Part shown: in pieces, positions 52,229-61,477 of the stretch
How positions within the stretch are numbered: position 1 is the first letter of the stretch
How the letters are laid out: every line of letters starts with the position of its first letter
DNA from: Chachezhania antarctica
GTDB lineage: Bacteria > Pseudomonadota > Alphaproteobacteria > Rhodobacterales > Rhodobacteraceae
DNA: 64,000 bases
Assembly: GCF_003646465.1 (NCBI RefSeq)
Contig: NZ_QZEX01000005.1
Coordinates: 125,123-189,122, forward strand
Direction of reading: 5' to 3'
Made by a program: the position numbers and the translations under genes
Notes under the pieces: model-generated
Seen by the model: only the letters and a program-made list of their open reading frames with translations
The model's database searches: none
Told to the model about the DNA's origin: nothing

Positions 52229-52768
52229 TCAGCGCGCGTAGGCACTGGCCAGATAGGCCGCGTGGGCGATCTCCACGCCCGCGTTCGCGGCGCGGTACAG
52301 CGGGCGGGGCGGATATTGTTCCGTGTCCGTTTCGCGCTGAAGCCATCGGTGGCCATGAAGCTGCTTCAGTGCGCCCGACAGCGCGCGGTCGGTAATCGGC
52401 CCAAGGTCGCGCTTGATTTGGCTGAAATGCCGGGGTCGCTGGCAGACCGCCAGAACCGGGACGGTCCACGTCCGTCGCAGAAGCTCGGCGCCTTCCCCCA
52501 CCGAAAGGATGCGCTGGGCCATCACCGCCACCCCCGCGCCCGCGGCCGTCAGCCGGAATTCGGGCCGCAGGGGGTGACCGTGACCGGGGGTCCGCTCCAC
52601 CAAGCCAAGTGCCACGAGATGCGCCATGCTCTGCGCGAAGGCGGTGCGGTTGGCGCCCGTCGCGGCCAGCAGCGGCGCCTGCCGCCCCGGGGTCCCGGCG
52701 CCAAGGCTGGCGAGGATCGGGAGCGACCATGCCCGCGACGTGATATTGACAAGTTGGTCTATGTCCAT
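52229..52768 (-). CDS. HxlR-like winged-helix transcriptional regulator
   Basis: 179 aa, longer than the ~110-130 aa of simple HxlR proteins. An N-terminal winged helix (WSLPILASLGAGTPGRQAPLLAATGANRTAFAQSMAHLVALGLVER) is followed by a second (RTWTVPVLAVCQRPRHFSQIKRDLGPITDRALSGALKQLHGHRWLQRE), the canonical HxlR unit. Divergent from a VOC-family gene with 40 bases between them, so it probably controls that gene and itself. Confidence 0.85.
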   Translation of the reverse strand: MDIDQLVNITSRAWSLPILASLGAGTPGRQAPLLAATGANRTAFAQSMAHLVALGLVERTPGHGHPLRPEFRLTAAGAGVAVMAQRILSVGEGAELLRRTWTVPVLAVCQRPRHFSQIKRDLGPITDRALSGALKQLHGHRWLQRETDTEQYPPRPLYRAANAGVEIAHAAYLASAYAR

Positions 52769-52808
52769 AAAGTATAGTATATATATTTGACGTCGAAAGG
52801 GAACCCGG

Positions 52809-53180
52809 ATGCCCGTTGCCGACCTTCAGACCACGATCACCCTTGCCCTGTCAGTACGCGACCGTCACGCCAGCGCGGAATGGTACGAAAAGATGCTGGG
52901 CTTCGACCTGCTCTACCACGCCGACGACGCGGGCTGGAGCGAGTTGCAGACGAAGACAGACGTCGTGACCCTCGGCCTTGGCGAACAGGCGGAGCCCGCG
53001 CCGGGCAATTCCGTCCCCGTCTTCGGCGTGGCCGACATCGACACGGCCCGCACGGCGCTGGAGGCCGCAGGCGTCCGGTTCGACGGGCCGACCGAAACCA
53101 TCGAGGGCATGGTCAGCACCGCCACCTTCTACGACCCCGACAACAACGCGCTGATGCTGGCGCAGGACCTGACGGGCTGA
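52809..53180 (+). CDS. VOC-family (glyoxalase-fold) protein
   Basis: 123 aa, two beta-alpha-beta-beta-beta modules. LSVRDRHASAEWYEKMLGFDLLY and FYDPDNNALMLAQDL are typical of antibiotic-resistance/dioxygenase-type VOC proteins. Metal ligands H22?/E-type positions are incomplete, so the reaction is unknown. Likely target of the divergent HxlR regulator. Confidence 0.88.
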   Translation: MPVADLQTTITLALSVRDRHASAEWYEKMLGFDLLYHADDAGWSELQTKTDVVTLGLGEQAEPAPGNSVPVFGVADIDTARTALEAAGVRFDGPTETIEGMVSTATFYDPDNNALMLAQDLTG

Positions 53181-53388
53181 CGCCGAAACGGGCGCCCGGA
53201 TCGGCAGGTTCCAGCCCGTCCGCACCCGCAACGTCCTGTTTTCCGGTCGCACCCCTGCCCCATCGGCCAGGATCCGCAAACCGGTGCGCGTTCCTCGGCG
53301 CTCTCCTGCCGTTCGCTCCAGGCGGGAATTGTGCTTCGTGGCATCTCGCCCAAGTTTGGCCCCGCGCCGAAACGACGTATGAGATGAC

Positions 53389-54993
53389 ATGATGGACCTG
53401 CGACCGACCCGCCGCGACATGCTGACCACGGCCCTGGGGGCCGGGGCGTTCTTCCTTCTTCCCGACATCGCCCGCGCACAGGCCGCGGATACCGGGGCGC
53501 TTGGCCCGCCGGAGGTCTTCTCCTTCGAGCGGCTGCGCGAGATGGCGCTGGCGTTGTCGGGCAAGCCCCACGCGCCCGAACCCATCCCGCAGGCCGGGAT
53601 CGTCGACCAGATCGACTATGACCGCCACAACCAGATCGCCTTTCGCAAGGACCGCGCGCTGTGGAACACCTCCGGCGCGTCGCCCGTGCAATTCTTCTTT
53701 CCGGGGAAGTACTTCCCCGAGCCCGTGCATTTCTACACCGTCACGGACGGCATGGCGCGCGCGGTGCGGTTCAATACCGATTACTTCGACATCCCCGAAG
53801 GCAACCCGGCCCGGCAGCTGACCGGCACCACCGGTTTTGCCGGCTTCCGCGTGCAGGACGAACCGGGCGGCGACGACTGGATGGCGTTCCTTGGTGCCTC
53901 GTACTGGCGGACCTCGGGCTATTCCGGGCAATTCGGGCTTTCGGTGCGCGGGCTGGCGCTGGATACCGCGATACCGGACGGGCCGGAGGAATTCCCCCGC
54001 TTCACGCGCTTCTGGCTGGAACAGGGCAAGGGCGGCGACCTGACGGCCTATGCGCTGCTGGAAGGCCCGCGCGCGACGGGCGCCTACAGGATCACGTCGA
54101 CACAGGCCGCGCGTGGCGTGGACCAGCGGGTCGAGGCGCACGTGTTCCTGCGCGGCGATGTGGATCGACTGGGCCTTGCGCCGCTGACCTCCATGTACTG
54201 GTTCGGCAAGCCCAACGCACATCTCTCCCCCGACTGGCGGCCGGAAGTGCACGACAGCGACGGGCTGGAGATCCACACCGGCGCGGGCGAACGCATCTGG
54301 CGGCCGCTGAACAACCCGCCGCGGACGATGGCCAACAGCTTTCAGGCGCCGGGCGTGAAGGGCTTTGGCCTGATGCAGCGCGAACGGGATTTCGACGAAT
54401 ACCAGGACGATGGCGTGTTCTACGAAAAGCGCGCCTCGGCCTGGGTGGAGCCGTTCGACGACTGGGGCGACGGGGCGGTCACGCTGGTGGAACTGTCGAC
54501 GGATGACGAGATCCACGACAACATCGTCGCGATGTGGACGCCCGCGGGCCCCGCGGAACATGGCCGCGAATACAGCTTCGGCTACCGGCTGACATGGTTC
54601 GACGATTGCCCCGTCCCCGCCAATGCCGCGCGCTTCATCGCCACGCGGATCGGCGCCGGCGGTATCCCCGGCCAGCCCCGGCCGGAGGGCGTGGTCAAGA
54701 TCGTCTGCGATTTCGACGGGATGGGATTCGAAGACCGTGGCCGCGACCCGGCGATCCGGCCGATCGTTTCAGCCTCGCGCGGGGACATCGGCAACCTTGC
54801 CGCCTACCCCGTGGTGGGCGAGGATTACTGGCGGGCGATGTTCGACCTGGACGTCTCGATGCTCGCGGCCGACGATGACGCCCCCATCGACCTGCGCATG
54901 TACGTGGAGGTCGATGGCGAGGCGCGGACGGAGACATGGCTGATGCAGCTCTTCCCGTCGCAATTGCGCAGCCTGCTCGACAAGCGCGCCTGA
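53389..54993 (+). CDS. Periplasmic glucan biosynthesis protein (OpgG/OpgD family)
   Basis: 534 aa. Twin-arginine signal TRRDMLTTALGAGAFFLLP (7-25), as in OpgD. FSFERLREMALALSGKPHAP and QIDYDRHNQIAFRKDRALW are the conserved MdoG start; FFFPGKYFPEPVHFYTV and the C-terminal immunoglobulin-like part follow. It shapes osmoregulated periplasmic glucans. The glucosyltransferase opgH, its usual partner, is not adjacent. Tat signal and lack of opgH favour OpgD over OpgG, but not decisively. Confidence 0.9.
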   Translation: MMDLRPTRRDMLTTALGAGAFFLLPDIARAQAADTGALGPPEVFSFERLREMALALSGKPHAPEPIPQAGIVDQIDYDRHNQIAFRKDRALWNTSGASPVQFFFPGKYFPEPVHFYTVTDGMARAVRFNTDYFDIPEGNPARQLTGTTGFAGFRVQDEPGGDDWMAFLGASYWRTSGYSGQFGLSVRGLALDTAIPDGPEEFPRFTRFWLEQGKGGDLTAYALLEGPRATGAYRITSTQAARGVDQRVEAHVFLRGDVDRLGLAPLTSMYWFGKPNAHLSPDWRPEVHDSDGLEIHTGAGERIWRPLNNPPRTMANSFQAPGVKGFGLMQRERDFDEYQDDGVFYEKRASAWVEPFDDWGDGAVTLVELSTDDEIHDNIVAMWTPAGPAEHGREYSFGYRLTWFDDCPVPANAARFIATRIGAGGIPGQPRPEGVVKIVCDFDGMGFEDRGRDPAIRPIVSASRGDIGNLAAYPVVGEDYWRAMFDLDVSMLAADDDAPIDLRMYVEVDGEARTETWLMQLFPSQLRSLLDKRA

Positions 54994-55082
54994 GCTGCCG
55001 GGGACATACCGCGACGCAGGGTCCGGAGGTGCTGTCGGTGAAAGACCGCGGGCCATCGGAGTTCCCGAGGGTGACGGGATGC
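54994..55082. other. Spacer before the tandem array
   Basis: 89 GC-rich bases with no gene or motif recognised. With the following array it makes a 464-base gene-free interval between the glucan gene and the HPP gene. Confidence 0.5.
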
Positions 55083-55343
55083 GGTGCGTGGGGACCACGC
55101 ACCCTACCGGGCGGTGCGGCGGTGATCGGCGTGGCGGGAACCTTGGCGTTGGATGGCGGTATGGCGGTGATCGGCGTGGCGGGAACCTTGGCGATGGATG
55201 GTGCGTGGGGACCACGCACCCTACCGGACGGTGCGGCGGTGATCGACGTGGTGGGAACCTTGGCGGTGGATGGTGCGTGGGGACCACGCACCCTACCGGA
55301 CGGTGCGGCGGTGATCGGCGGGGTGCGAACCTTGGCGGTGGAT
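55083..55343 (+). repeat. Tandem array: three 72-bp units and one 45-bp partial, each full unit with the palindrome
   Basis: Units at 55083-55154, 55200-55271 and 55272-55343 share GGTGCGTGG-GGA-CCACGCACC, CCTACCGG, GTGCGGCGGTGATCG and GGAACCTTGGCG-x-TGGAT. A fourth unit at 55155-55199 lacks the palindrome. Unit-to-unit identity is very high. 114 bases of ordinary intergenic DNA follow to the HPP gene. Confidence 0.92.
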
Positions 55344-55457
55344 GGTGGAGGTGGTGCCACGGCGCGGAAGGTCCGGGAGAGAGCTTCCAACAGGCAAGCG
55401 GCTTGAACTTTCCACAAACTGCTGAAATCTTGTGCGCACGCGTCTGGATGGAACGAT

Positions 55458-56606
55458 TTGCATATTCTGAAATCACTTGGCCCCGCGGTTGCCCGCGTTT
55501 CGGGCATGGAAGCCATCCGTGCGGGACTGGGCGCGGTGATCGGCCTTGGCCTGACGGGGCTGTTCCTGCTGTCGCCCCTGGTCGACGCGGAGCTTGGTCT
55601 TTACCTCGTTGCACCGTTCGGCGCGTCTTCGGTCCTGTTGTTCGCCGTTCCGAACAGCCCGCTGGCGCAACCCTGGTCGGCCATCGTCGGGAACACGGTC
55701 GCGGCCATCGTGGGCGTCGCCGTCTGCCTGATCGTGCCTGATCCCGTCTTGCGGATCGCATTGGCCGTGGGCCTTGCGATCACGGCAACCATCCTGTGCC
55801 GTGCCGTCCATCCCCCCGCAGGCGCCGTCGCGATGACGGCGGCCATGTCCCCCGACGCGATCGCGCATCTGGGGTTCTGGTTTGCACTGGCGCCGATCGC
55901 GGTGGGCACCACGGCGCTTGTGGTGCTGGCCACGATCTACGCGCACCTGACCGGTCGCCACTATCCATTCCGGCAGTTCGACGATCCGAACAGGCACGGG
56001 ACAGAAGATCGCAACCCGACCGAACGGCTCGGGCTGTCCGAGGAAGAGCTGACCGTTATCCTTGAACGTTACAGCCAGTCCTTCAACCTCGGGGTCGAGG
56101 ATCTGGCCCGGCTGATCGGCGCCGCGGAGCTGCAGGCGGCGGCACAATCCTCCGGACCGCTGACGGCCCGGGACATCATGTCCGGCAATCTTGTGACGGC
56201 AGGCCCCGACACGGCGCTCGGAGAGATAGCCGACCTGTTCCGGCGGCACCGCTTCGCCTCCCTTCCCGTGGTGGAGGCCGACACGACGTTCCTTGGCGTG
56301 ATCTTCCAGATCCACCTCATCAACCAGGCCCGTTCCGATGCCTTGCGCCTTGATCGCGGCTTCGCCGCCGCCTTGCGGCGGTTGCTGGATCGAGAGCGGG
56401 AAAAACCTGTGAAGGCCGGGGACATCATGAGTGTCGCGGGCCCCAGGGCGACCACCAACACGCCCATCGGCGCCCTGCTGCCCATGATGGCCGATGGCGA
56501 TACGGATGCGGTTCCCGTCGTCGAATACGGCAAGCTTGTCGGCATCGTCACCCGCACGGACCTGATTGCCGCCCTGGCGCGCAGCGCGGCCCGGGCCAGC
56601 CGTTGA
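55458..56606 (+). CDS. HPP-family membrane protein with CBS pair
   Basis: 382 aa. N-terminal HPP domain with four membrane helices (~20-160) including the family motif RAVHPPAGAVAM; C-terminal tandem CBS domains (ARDIMSGNLVTAGPDTALGEIADLFRRHRFASLPVV and GDIMSVAGPRATTNTPIGALLPMMADGDTDAVPVVE). CBS pairs usually bind adenine nucleotides. HPP proteins are linked to nitrite transport in some organisms, but this is unproven here. The TTG start at 55458 is used since the conserved LGPAVARVSGMEAIRAGLG begins just after; its ribosome site is weak. Confidence 0.85.
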   Translation: MHILKSLGPAVARVSGMEAIRAGLGAVIGLGLTGLFLLSPLVDAELGLYLVAPFGASSVLLFAVPNSPLAQPWSAIVGNTVAAIVGVAVCLIVPDPVLRIALAVGLAITATILCRAVHPPAGAVAMTAAMSPDAIAHLGFWFALAPIAVGTTALVVLATIYAHLTGRHYPFRQFDDPNRHGTEDRNPTERLGLSEEELTVILERYSQSFNLGVEDLARLIGAAELQAAAQSSGPLTARDIMSGNLVTAGPDTALGEIADLFRRHRFASLPVVEADTTFLGVIFQIHLINQARSDALRLDRGFAAALRRLLDREREKPVKAGDIMSVAGPRATTNTPIGALLPMMADGDTDAVPVVEYGKLVGIVTRTDLIAALARSAARASR

Positions 56607-56802
56607 TCGGTCGCGGGTCGGGATTGAACGGTCGGGAAACCGGGACATGACAGCAGGGGCACACAGCCCGAGCCCAGCTCCACGGCGTTGATCCGTCAGC
56701 ACGTCACGTGCCGACGGTCCCTGCGCGCGGGCCCGGTTTTTCGTTCCGGATCAGAAAGATGACCTGACGGTCAAAGCGATCTGACGTTCCCAAAGGGGGT
56801 AG

Positions 56803-56879
56803 TGGCGGACCGAGGAGGATTCGAACCCCCGACCCCTTGATTCGTAGTCAAGTACTCTATCCAGCTGAGCTATCGGTCC
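56803..56879 (-). tRNA. tRNA-Arg (anticodon ACG)
   Basis: 77 nt including encoded CCA. Acceptor GGACCGA pairs with TCGGTCC. Anticodon stem CTTGA/TCAAG closes loop CTACGAA, anticodon ACG. T arm GGTTCGAATCC is canonical. No integrase or foreign DNA adjoins it. Confidence 0.97.
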
Positions 56880-56956
56880 ACTGAGGCCGCGATGTAGCTG
56901 TCGGTTCCGGGCATTGCAACCGGAAAATTCCAGAAACCTTTCCGCCTCTCGTCGCG

Positions 56957-58342
56957 TCACAGCGCGCCGTCGCCCTTGGGCAGGCGGATCACGAAGGTGG
57001 TGCCCTGGACGCCTGTCGATTGCAGCGTCAGCGTGCCGCCGTGGCCGCGGACCAGTTCGGCGGCGATGGCAAGGCCCAGGCCCGATCCGCCCTTGCGCGC
57101 GCCGCCCTGGAACGGCGTGAAGAGATGCGTCTGCGCCTTCTGCGGCAGGCCCGGGCCGCCGTCGGCGATGACGATCTGCCAGGCGCTGTCGTCCTCACGG
57201 GCGGTGATGCTGATCTCTCCGGTCTTGCCGCTGGCCTCGATCGCCTGTCGGGCGTTGCGGACAAGGTTCAGAAGCACGCGGAACAGCTGTTCGGGATCGG
57301 CGCGCAGCATCAGCGTTGCGGGCACGTCCTGACGGATGGTGATGCAGCCCGTCTCGACCGCGCGGACCTCGCTGTCGAAGACATCGGTCACGACATCGGC
57401 CAGCCGGACCATCGACAGACGCGGCGAAGGTTCCTCGGCCCGGCCGAAGGCCAGCGTGCTTTCGCAGAGCGACACCGCGCGCGAGACCGAGTTCACGATC
57501 TTGGGCGCCATGCGGCGGACGAGCGGGTCCTCGCTCGATTCGATGCGGTCGGTGAACAGCTGCGTGCTGGTCAGGATGTTGCGCAGGTCGTGGCTGATCT
57601 TGGCCACCGCCTGCCCCAGCTGGGCCAGCCGTTCCTTCTGGCGCAACGCCTGGGTGAGTTCGGTCTGGAGCGTGGACAGCGCGTCCTCGGCCTCGCGCAG
57701 TTCGCGGACGCGGGACCGGGGCGTGATGATGCCCCGCACGTCTTCGGGAGAGGCCGCGTAACGCTGCATGTAATCGACCAGCGACCGGATCGGGCGGACG
57801 AGTAGGATCTGCACCGCCGTGAACAGGAGGATCGCCGTGAAGATCGAGATCACGGCCGAGAGGCCCAGGATGCGCAGGCCGTAATCCAGCATGCCCGCGC
57901 GCAGGGGCGCGGTTTCCATCGTGATCTCGATCAGCAGCCCCGCCTCGCGCACCGGCGCGCCGATCACGCGGATGATGCGGTTGCCGGGCGTGAAGAACCG
58001 CACCAGCGCATCGCGCATCAACGTGAAGGGCCCGGCATCGCGCAGGTCATAGGTGCCCGCGATGGGTTCGGGGATGGGCGAGGACAGGACAAGCTGGCGC
58101 ATCTCGTCCCGGCGCAGGACGACGTTGAAGACCTCGGCATTGGCCAGGAGTTCCGCTTCCAGTTCGGTCGACAGCATGTCGTCGGCCAGAAGCGCGAGCG
58201 AGGCGATCTGCGCGCGTTCCAGACGCGCCAGCAGGTAATCTTCCCGAAAGCGCGAGATCGAGGGGACGAATATCATGATCTCGGCCAGCACGACAAAGAC
58301 GGTCGTCAGAACCAGAAATCGGCCGGACAGGGTGTTCAGCAT
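56957..58342 (-). CDS. Membrane sensor histidine kinase
   Basis: 461 aa. Two transmembrane helices (~10-28 and ~160-183) flank a ~130-residue periplasmic sensor. A HAMP domain follows (VRPIRSLVDYMQRYAAS, 183-200). The phosphorylated His251 is in ISHDLRNILTST; N box LLNLVRNARQAIE, G1 IADGGPGLP, G2 GGSGLGLAIAAELV. No response regulator adjoins it. Start MLNTLSG at 58342. Its gene begins 16 bases after the oxidoreductase stop, so it is probably third in that operon. Signal unknown. Confidence 0.9.
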   Translation of the reverse strand: MLNTLSGRFLVLTTVFVVLAEIMIFVPSISRFREDYLLARLERAQIASLALLADDMLSTELEAELLANAEVFNVVLRRDEMRQLVLSSPIPEPIAGTYDLRDAGPFTLMRDALVRFFTPGNRIIRVIGAPVREAGLLIEITMETAPLRAGMLDYGLRILGLSAVISIFTAILLFTAVQILLVRPIRSLVDYMQRYAASPEDVRGIITPRSRVRELREAEDALSTLQTELTQALRQKERLAQLGQAVAKISHDLRNILTSTQLFTDRIESSEDPLVRRMAPKIVNSVSRAVSLCESTLAFGRAEEPSPRLSMVRLADVVTDVFDSEVRAVETGCITIRQDVPATLMLRADPEQLFRVLLNLVRNARQAIEASGKTGEISITAREDDSAWQIVIADGGPGLPQKAQTHLFTPFQGGARKGGSGLGLAIAAELVRGHGGTLTLQSTGVQGTTFVIRLPKGDGAL

Positions 58343-58358
58343 GCAGCCCTCGGGTCTG

Positions 58359-59780
58359 TCAGGGCAGCCATCTCTGGACCAGCCCGACAACGGTCTTCAC
58401 GGTGCGGCTTTCGAAGAGCCGCGGCGAGAAATACGCCCCCGCCACGCGTTTTCCGATCTCCCCCGCCGTCGGATAGGGGGAAACAGTGGCGGATATCTGG
58501 CTCATTTTCAACTTGTTCGCCAGTGCCAGCGCCCAGAAATTGGCATGTTCGCCGGCTTCCGCGCACACAATCGTGGCCCCCACGGGCCGGCCCTTGTGGA
58601 CCATGGCCTTGATGAAGCCCGTGGTGCGGCGCTGCGCGATGGCGCGGTCGTTGTGGGACAGATCGAACCGGGCGATGTCCACCTTGTCGCCGTAGCGGTC
58701 CCTTGCCTCGGCTTCCGTCAGGCCGATCTGGGCCAGTTCGGGGTCGGTGTAGGTGGCGCGGGGGATGTGATCGGTGCGGACCTTCGCGGGCAGGCCGAAC
58801 ACGATGCTGCGGATCACCACGCCCGCGTGATAGCCCGCCAGATGGGTGAACGCCCCCTGCCCCGCGACGTCGCCGATGGCATAGACCCGGCGGTTGGTGG
58901 TGCGCAGGCGGTCATCGACCTTGATCGCGTCGTTCTCGGTCTCGATCCCCGCGGCGTCGAGGTTCAGCCGCTCCACCGCTGCGCGACGGCCCGTTGCGAC
59001 AAGAATGTGACTGCCGGTCAGGGTTTCGCCGTTGTCGCCGATTTCCATTTCAATCCGGCCTTCGGTGCCGGTGATCTTCTTCACGCCCGTGTTGTCCCGG
59101 ATCGTCACGCCATCGGCTTTGACGGCCTGCAGGACAAGGGCCGCGGCCTCCGGGTCTTCGCGGTTCAGCGCGGGGCCGGCATCGACCACCGTCACCTTCG
59201 CGCCCAGCCGCGCGTGGGCCTGCGCCATTTCCATGCCGATGGGCCCGCCGCCCAGGATCAGCAGGTGATCCGGCAGGGTGCGCAGCCCCCACAGCGTGTC
59301 GCTGGTGAGGTACGGCACGTCCTTCAGGCCTTCGATGGGCGGCACGACGGGGGTGGAGCCCGTGGCCACCACGATCCGGCGGGCGGTGATGGTGTCGCCG
59401 CCGACCTCGACCTGCGACTTCGAGACGAAGCGACCCCAGTCGCGGATCACCCTGACGCCCAGCCCTTCGAACCGCTCCTGGCTGTCGACGGGCGCGATGG
59501 TGGCGATCACGTCGGCCACATGGGCCTGCACGGCGGCGTAATCGACGACCGGTTCACTGGCCGTGACGCCGAAGGGGGCACTGGTACGTTGGGCCTGCGC
59601 GGCGGCGGCGGCGGCGATCAGCGACTTCGACGGCACGCAGCCGGCGTTCAGGCAATCGCCGCCCATCTCTCCGGCTTCCAGCAGGATCACGTCGGCGCCC
59701 ATCTGGCTGGCGCCCGAGGCGACCGACAGCCCGCCGGATCCGGCACCGATGACAAGGATATCGCACGAGAGGCTGGCCAT
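58359..59780 (-). CDS. FAD-dependent pyridine nucleotide-disulfide oxidoreductase (MerA/Lpd-like)
   Basis: 473 aa. FAD fold VIGAGSGGLSVA (10-21), redox pair C43-x4-C48 in GGDCLNAGCVPSK, NAD fold ILGGGPIGMEMAQ, and FAD-ribityl YAIGDVAGQG. The C-terminal HPTxxE of dihydrolipoyl dehydrogenase is YPTAGEIGKR here, so it is a divergent family member with an uncertain disulfide or metal substrate. It overlaps no neighbour but starts 3 bases after the TVP38 gene, a pairing seen in many bacteria. Confidence 0.88.
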   Translation of the reverse strand: MASLSCDILVIGAGSGGLSVASGASQMGADVILLEAGEMGGDCLNAGCVPSKSLIAAAAAAQAQRTSAPFGVTASEPVVDYAAVQAHVADVIATIAPVDSQERFEGLGVRVIRDWGRFVSKSQVEVGGDTITARRIVVATGSTPVVPPIEGLKDVPYLTSDTLWGLRTLPDHLLILGGGPIGMEMAQAHARLGAKVTVVDAGPALNREDPEAAALVLQAVKADGVTIRDNTGVKKITGTEGRIEMEIGDNGETLTGSHILVATGRRAAVERLNLDAAGIETENDAIKVDDRLRTTNRRVYAIGDVAGQGAFTHLAGYHAGVVIRSIVFGLPAKVRTDHIPRATYTDPELAQIGLTEAEARDRYGDKVDIARFDLSHNDRAIAQRRTTGFIKAMVHKGRPVGATIVCAEAGEHANFWALALANKLKMSQISATVSPYPTAGEIGKRVAGAYFSPRLFESRTVKTVVGLVQRWLP

Positions 59781-59783
59781 GGC

Positions 59784-60512
59784 TCAGATCTCCTTCTTGC
59801 CGCGGATCCCGCGGATGAGGATGGGCAGGGCCGACAGGGCCGCGAGCCCGAGGATGGGGCCAAGGATCTGGGGCGACCACAGGATCGACAGGTCCGGCGC
59901 CTGTCCCCTGTCGAAGACGCCGCCCAGGCCCACGCCGATCGAGGTGAAGACGGCACAGCCCGGCAGGATGCCAAGCGCCGTCGTCCAGACGAAGTTTCGG
60001 AACCGCACGCCCACCAGCGCGGGCAGCAGGTTCGCCACGAAGAACGGAACCACCGGCAGCAGGCGCAGGAGCAACAGCACGCTGATCTCGTTGTCGACCA
60101 GGGCGGTGCGGATGGTCTTGATCCGGCCTTCCGAGGTCTCGATTTTCTTTGTCAGCGCCTCCCCGATCCCCCAGCGGACGGCAAGGAACAAAAGCGAGGC
60201 GCCGATGGTGGCCGATACGGCATTGGCGGCGGTGCCCACGACCAGCCCGAACAGGAACCCGCCGGTGACCGATGTCACCGCCGCACCCGGCAGGGACAGG
60301 GCGACGATGGCCACGTAGACGGCGATGAAGCCCGCCAGCAGCACGGCATAATGCGCATCGCGGAAGGCCAGCAGCGCCTCGCGGTTGTCGCGCAGGGTCT
60401 CGAACGTCAGCAGATCGCGGAACATGTAGCCGGCGACCACCGCCACGATGGCCAGAGCCACAAGCGGCAGCACCCGCAGATACCGGGGTGTGCCTTGGGT
60501 CGTGTCGCGCAT
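59784..60512 (-). CDS. TVP38/TMEM64 (VTT-domain) membrane protein
   Basis: 242 aa, about six membrane helices. The VTT core is GAAVTSVTGGFLFGLVVGTAANAVSATIGASLLFL followed by RLLPVVPFFVANLLPALVGV. VTT proteins include lipid scramblases and SNARE-associated homologues; DedA relatives act in envelope lipid transport. Start MRDTTQG at 60512 with a weak GGAA upstream. The flavin oxidoreductase follows immediately, so it may form a redox-linked membrane system (inference). Confidence 0.88.
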   Translation of the reverse strand: MRDTTQGTPRYLRVLPLVALAIVAVVAGYMFRDLLTFETLRDNREALLAFRDAHYAVLLAGFIAVYVAIVALSLPGAAVTSVTGGFLFGLVVGTAANAVSATIGASLLFLAVRWGIGEALTKKIETSEGRIKTIRTALVDNEISVLLLLRLLPVVPFFVANLLPALVGVRFRNFVWTTALGILPGCAVFTSIGVGLGGVFDRGQAPDLSILWSPQILGPILGLAALSALPILIRGIRGKKEI

Positions 60513-60663
60513 GGATTCGGTTTCCGTCTGCTGCAGGGAAACGTTAACGATAGAGTGCGCCTGCAGCACGGCAAGGGGCCAGCCCCCTTGCACGGGGTTG
60601 ATGCCGCCTGACCCCACGTGACCCGGCCCGACCCTGAACACCCCGATTTCCCGCAACTCGGGT

Positions 60664-60692
60664 TTGACTTGGCCCGGAATTGTCCGTAAAGG
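60664..60692 (+). promoter_or_regulatory. Candidate rpmH promoter
   Basis: TTGACT (60664-60669), 17-base spacer, TAAAGG (60687-60692), about 130 bases upstream of rpmH. A good -35 and a fair -10; implies a long 5' leader. Confidence 0.4.
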
Positions 60693-60819
60693 GCTGGCTT
60701 CAATCTTGTCTCAACCGACAGAGTCGCGCGTGATCCGTTTCAGGCGCCCTGATGGTGACGGGACAAAAAGAAAGACACCTCACCCGGATCCACCGGGATC
60801 GCGATTTCGGAGACCCGAC

Positions 60820-60954
60820 ATGAAACGTACTTTCCAGCCTTCGAACCTGGTGCGCAAACGGCGCCACGGCTTCCGCTCGCGCATGGCCACCAAGGCCGGC
60901 CGCAAGATCCTGAACGCCCGTCGCGCGCGCGGCCGCAAGGTTCTGAGCGCCTGA
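60820..60954 (+). CDS. rpmH: Ribosomal protein L34
   Basis: 44 aa. [21 protein letters not shown] and [11 protein letters not shown] are the near-invariant L34 ends. GGAG precedes the ATG. First gene of the rpmH-rnpA-yidD group. The usual downstream yidC is missing here. Confidence 0.98.
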   Translation: MKRTFQPSNLVRKRRHGFRSRMATKAGRKILNARRARGRKVLSA

Positions 60955-61026
60955 TAGCTGGCCTGTCCGGCCAATCCGGGCATGTGCGCGGCCGCTTCTG
61001 GGCTGGCCCCATCTGGTGATCGCGCC

Positions 61027-61437
61027 ATGCATGACCCGGACATGATGCCAGATACTGCGCAAGATACTGCGCTGAATGCCGCGCAAGAAAACACGTCCCT
61101 CTCGGTGCTGCGGCGCCGGGCGGATTTCGTGCGCGCATCGCGTGCGAAACGCCACGCCACGCCGTCGATGATCGTGCAGGCCCGCCAGCGCCCGCCGGCC
61201 GAGGCCGACGCCCCGGGCATCCGCGTTGGCTTTACCTGTTCCAAGAAGGTCGGCAATGCCGTCAGGCGCAACCGTGCCAAGCGGCGCCTGCGCGAGGCCG
61301 CGCGCCATGTATTGCCGGAACTTGGCCGGGACGGGTGGGATTACGTCCTGATCGGCCGCCGCGACGCGACCGCCGACCGGCCGTGGCCCGAACTGCTGGA
61401 CGATCTGCGGCAGGCGCTGGCCCGGCTGCACCGCTAA
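61027..61437 (+). CDS. rnpA: Ribonuclease P protein component
   Basis: 136 aa from ATG 61027. Binds RNase P RNA and aids 5' processing of tRNA precursors. Core [44 protein letters not shown] (RNR motif). The ~25-residue N-terminus before LRRRADF is unconserved, so the start could also be 61042 or GTG 60982. Follows rpmH by 72 bases. Confidence 0.93.
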   Translation: MHDPDMMPDTAQDTALNAAQENTSLSVLRRRADFVRASRAKRHATPSMIVQARQRPPAEADAPGIRVGFTCSKKVGNAVRRNRAKRRLREAARHVLPELGRDGWDYVLIGRRDATADRPWPELLDDLRQALARLHR

Positions 61438-61477
61438 GCCCCTTCCCGAACGGCGCGCCGTCGCCTATCTGTGCCCC

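Noticed and set aside
55083-55343. CRISPR array
   Set aside because: The whole 72-bp unit is conserved, so there are no unique spacers, and no cas genes are present.
58275-60611. Very long open frame (778 codons) on the + strand
   Set aside because: It is antisense to three well-supported genes; GC-rich DNA with strong third-position bias gives long antisense frames. Its translation is His/Asp/Arg-rich without domains.
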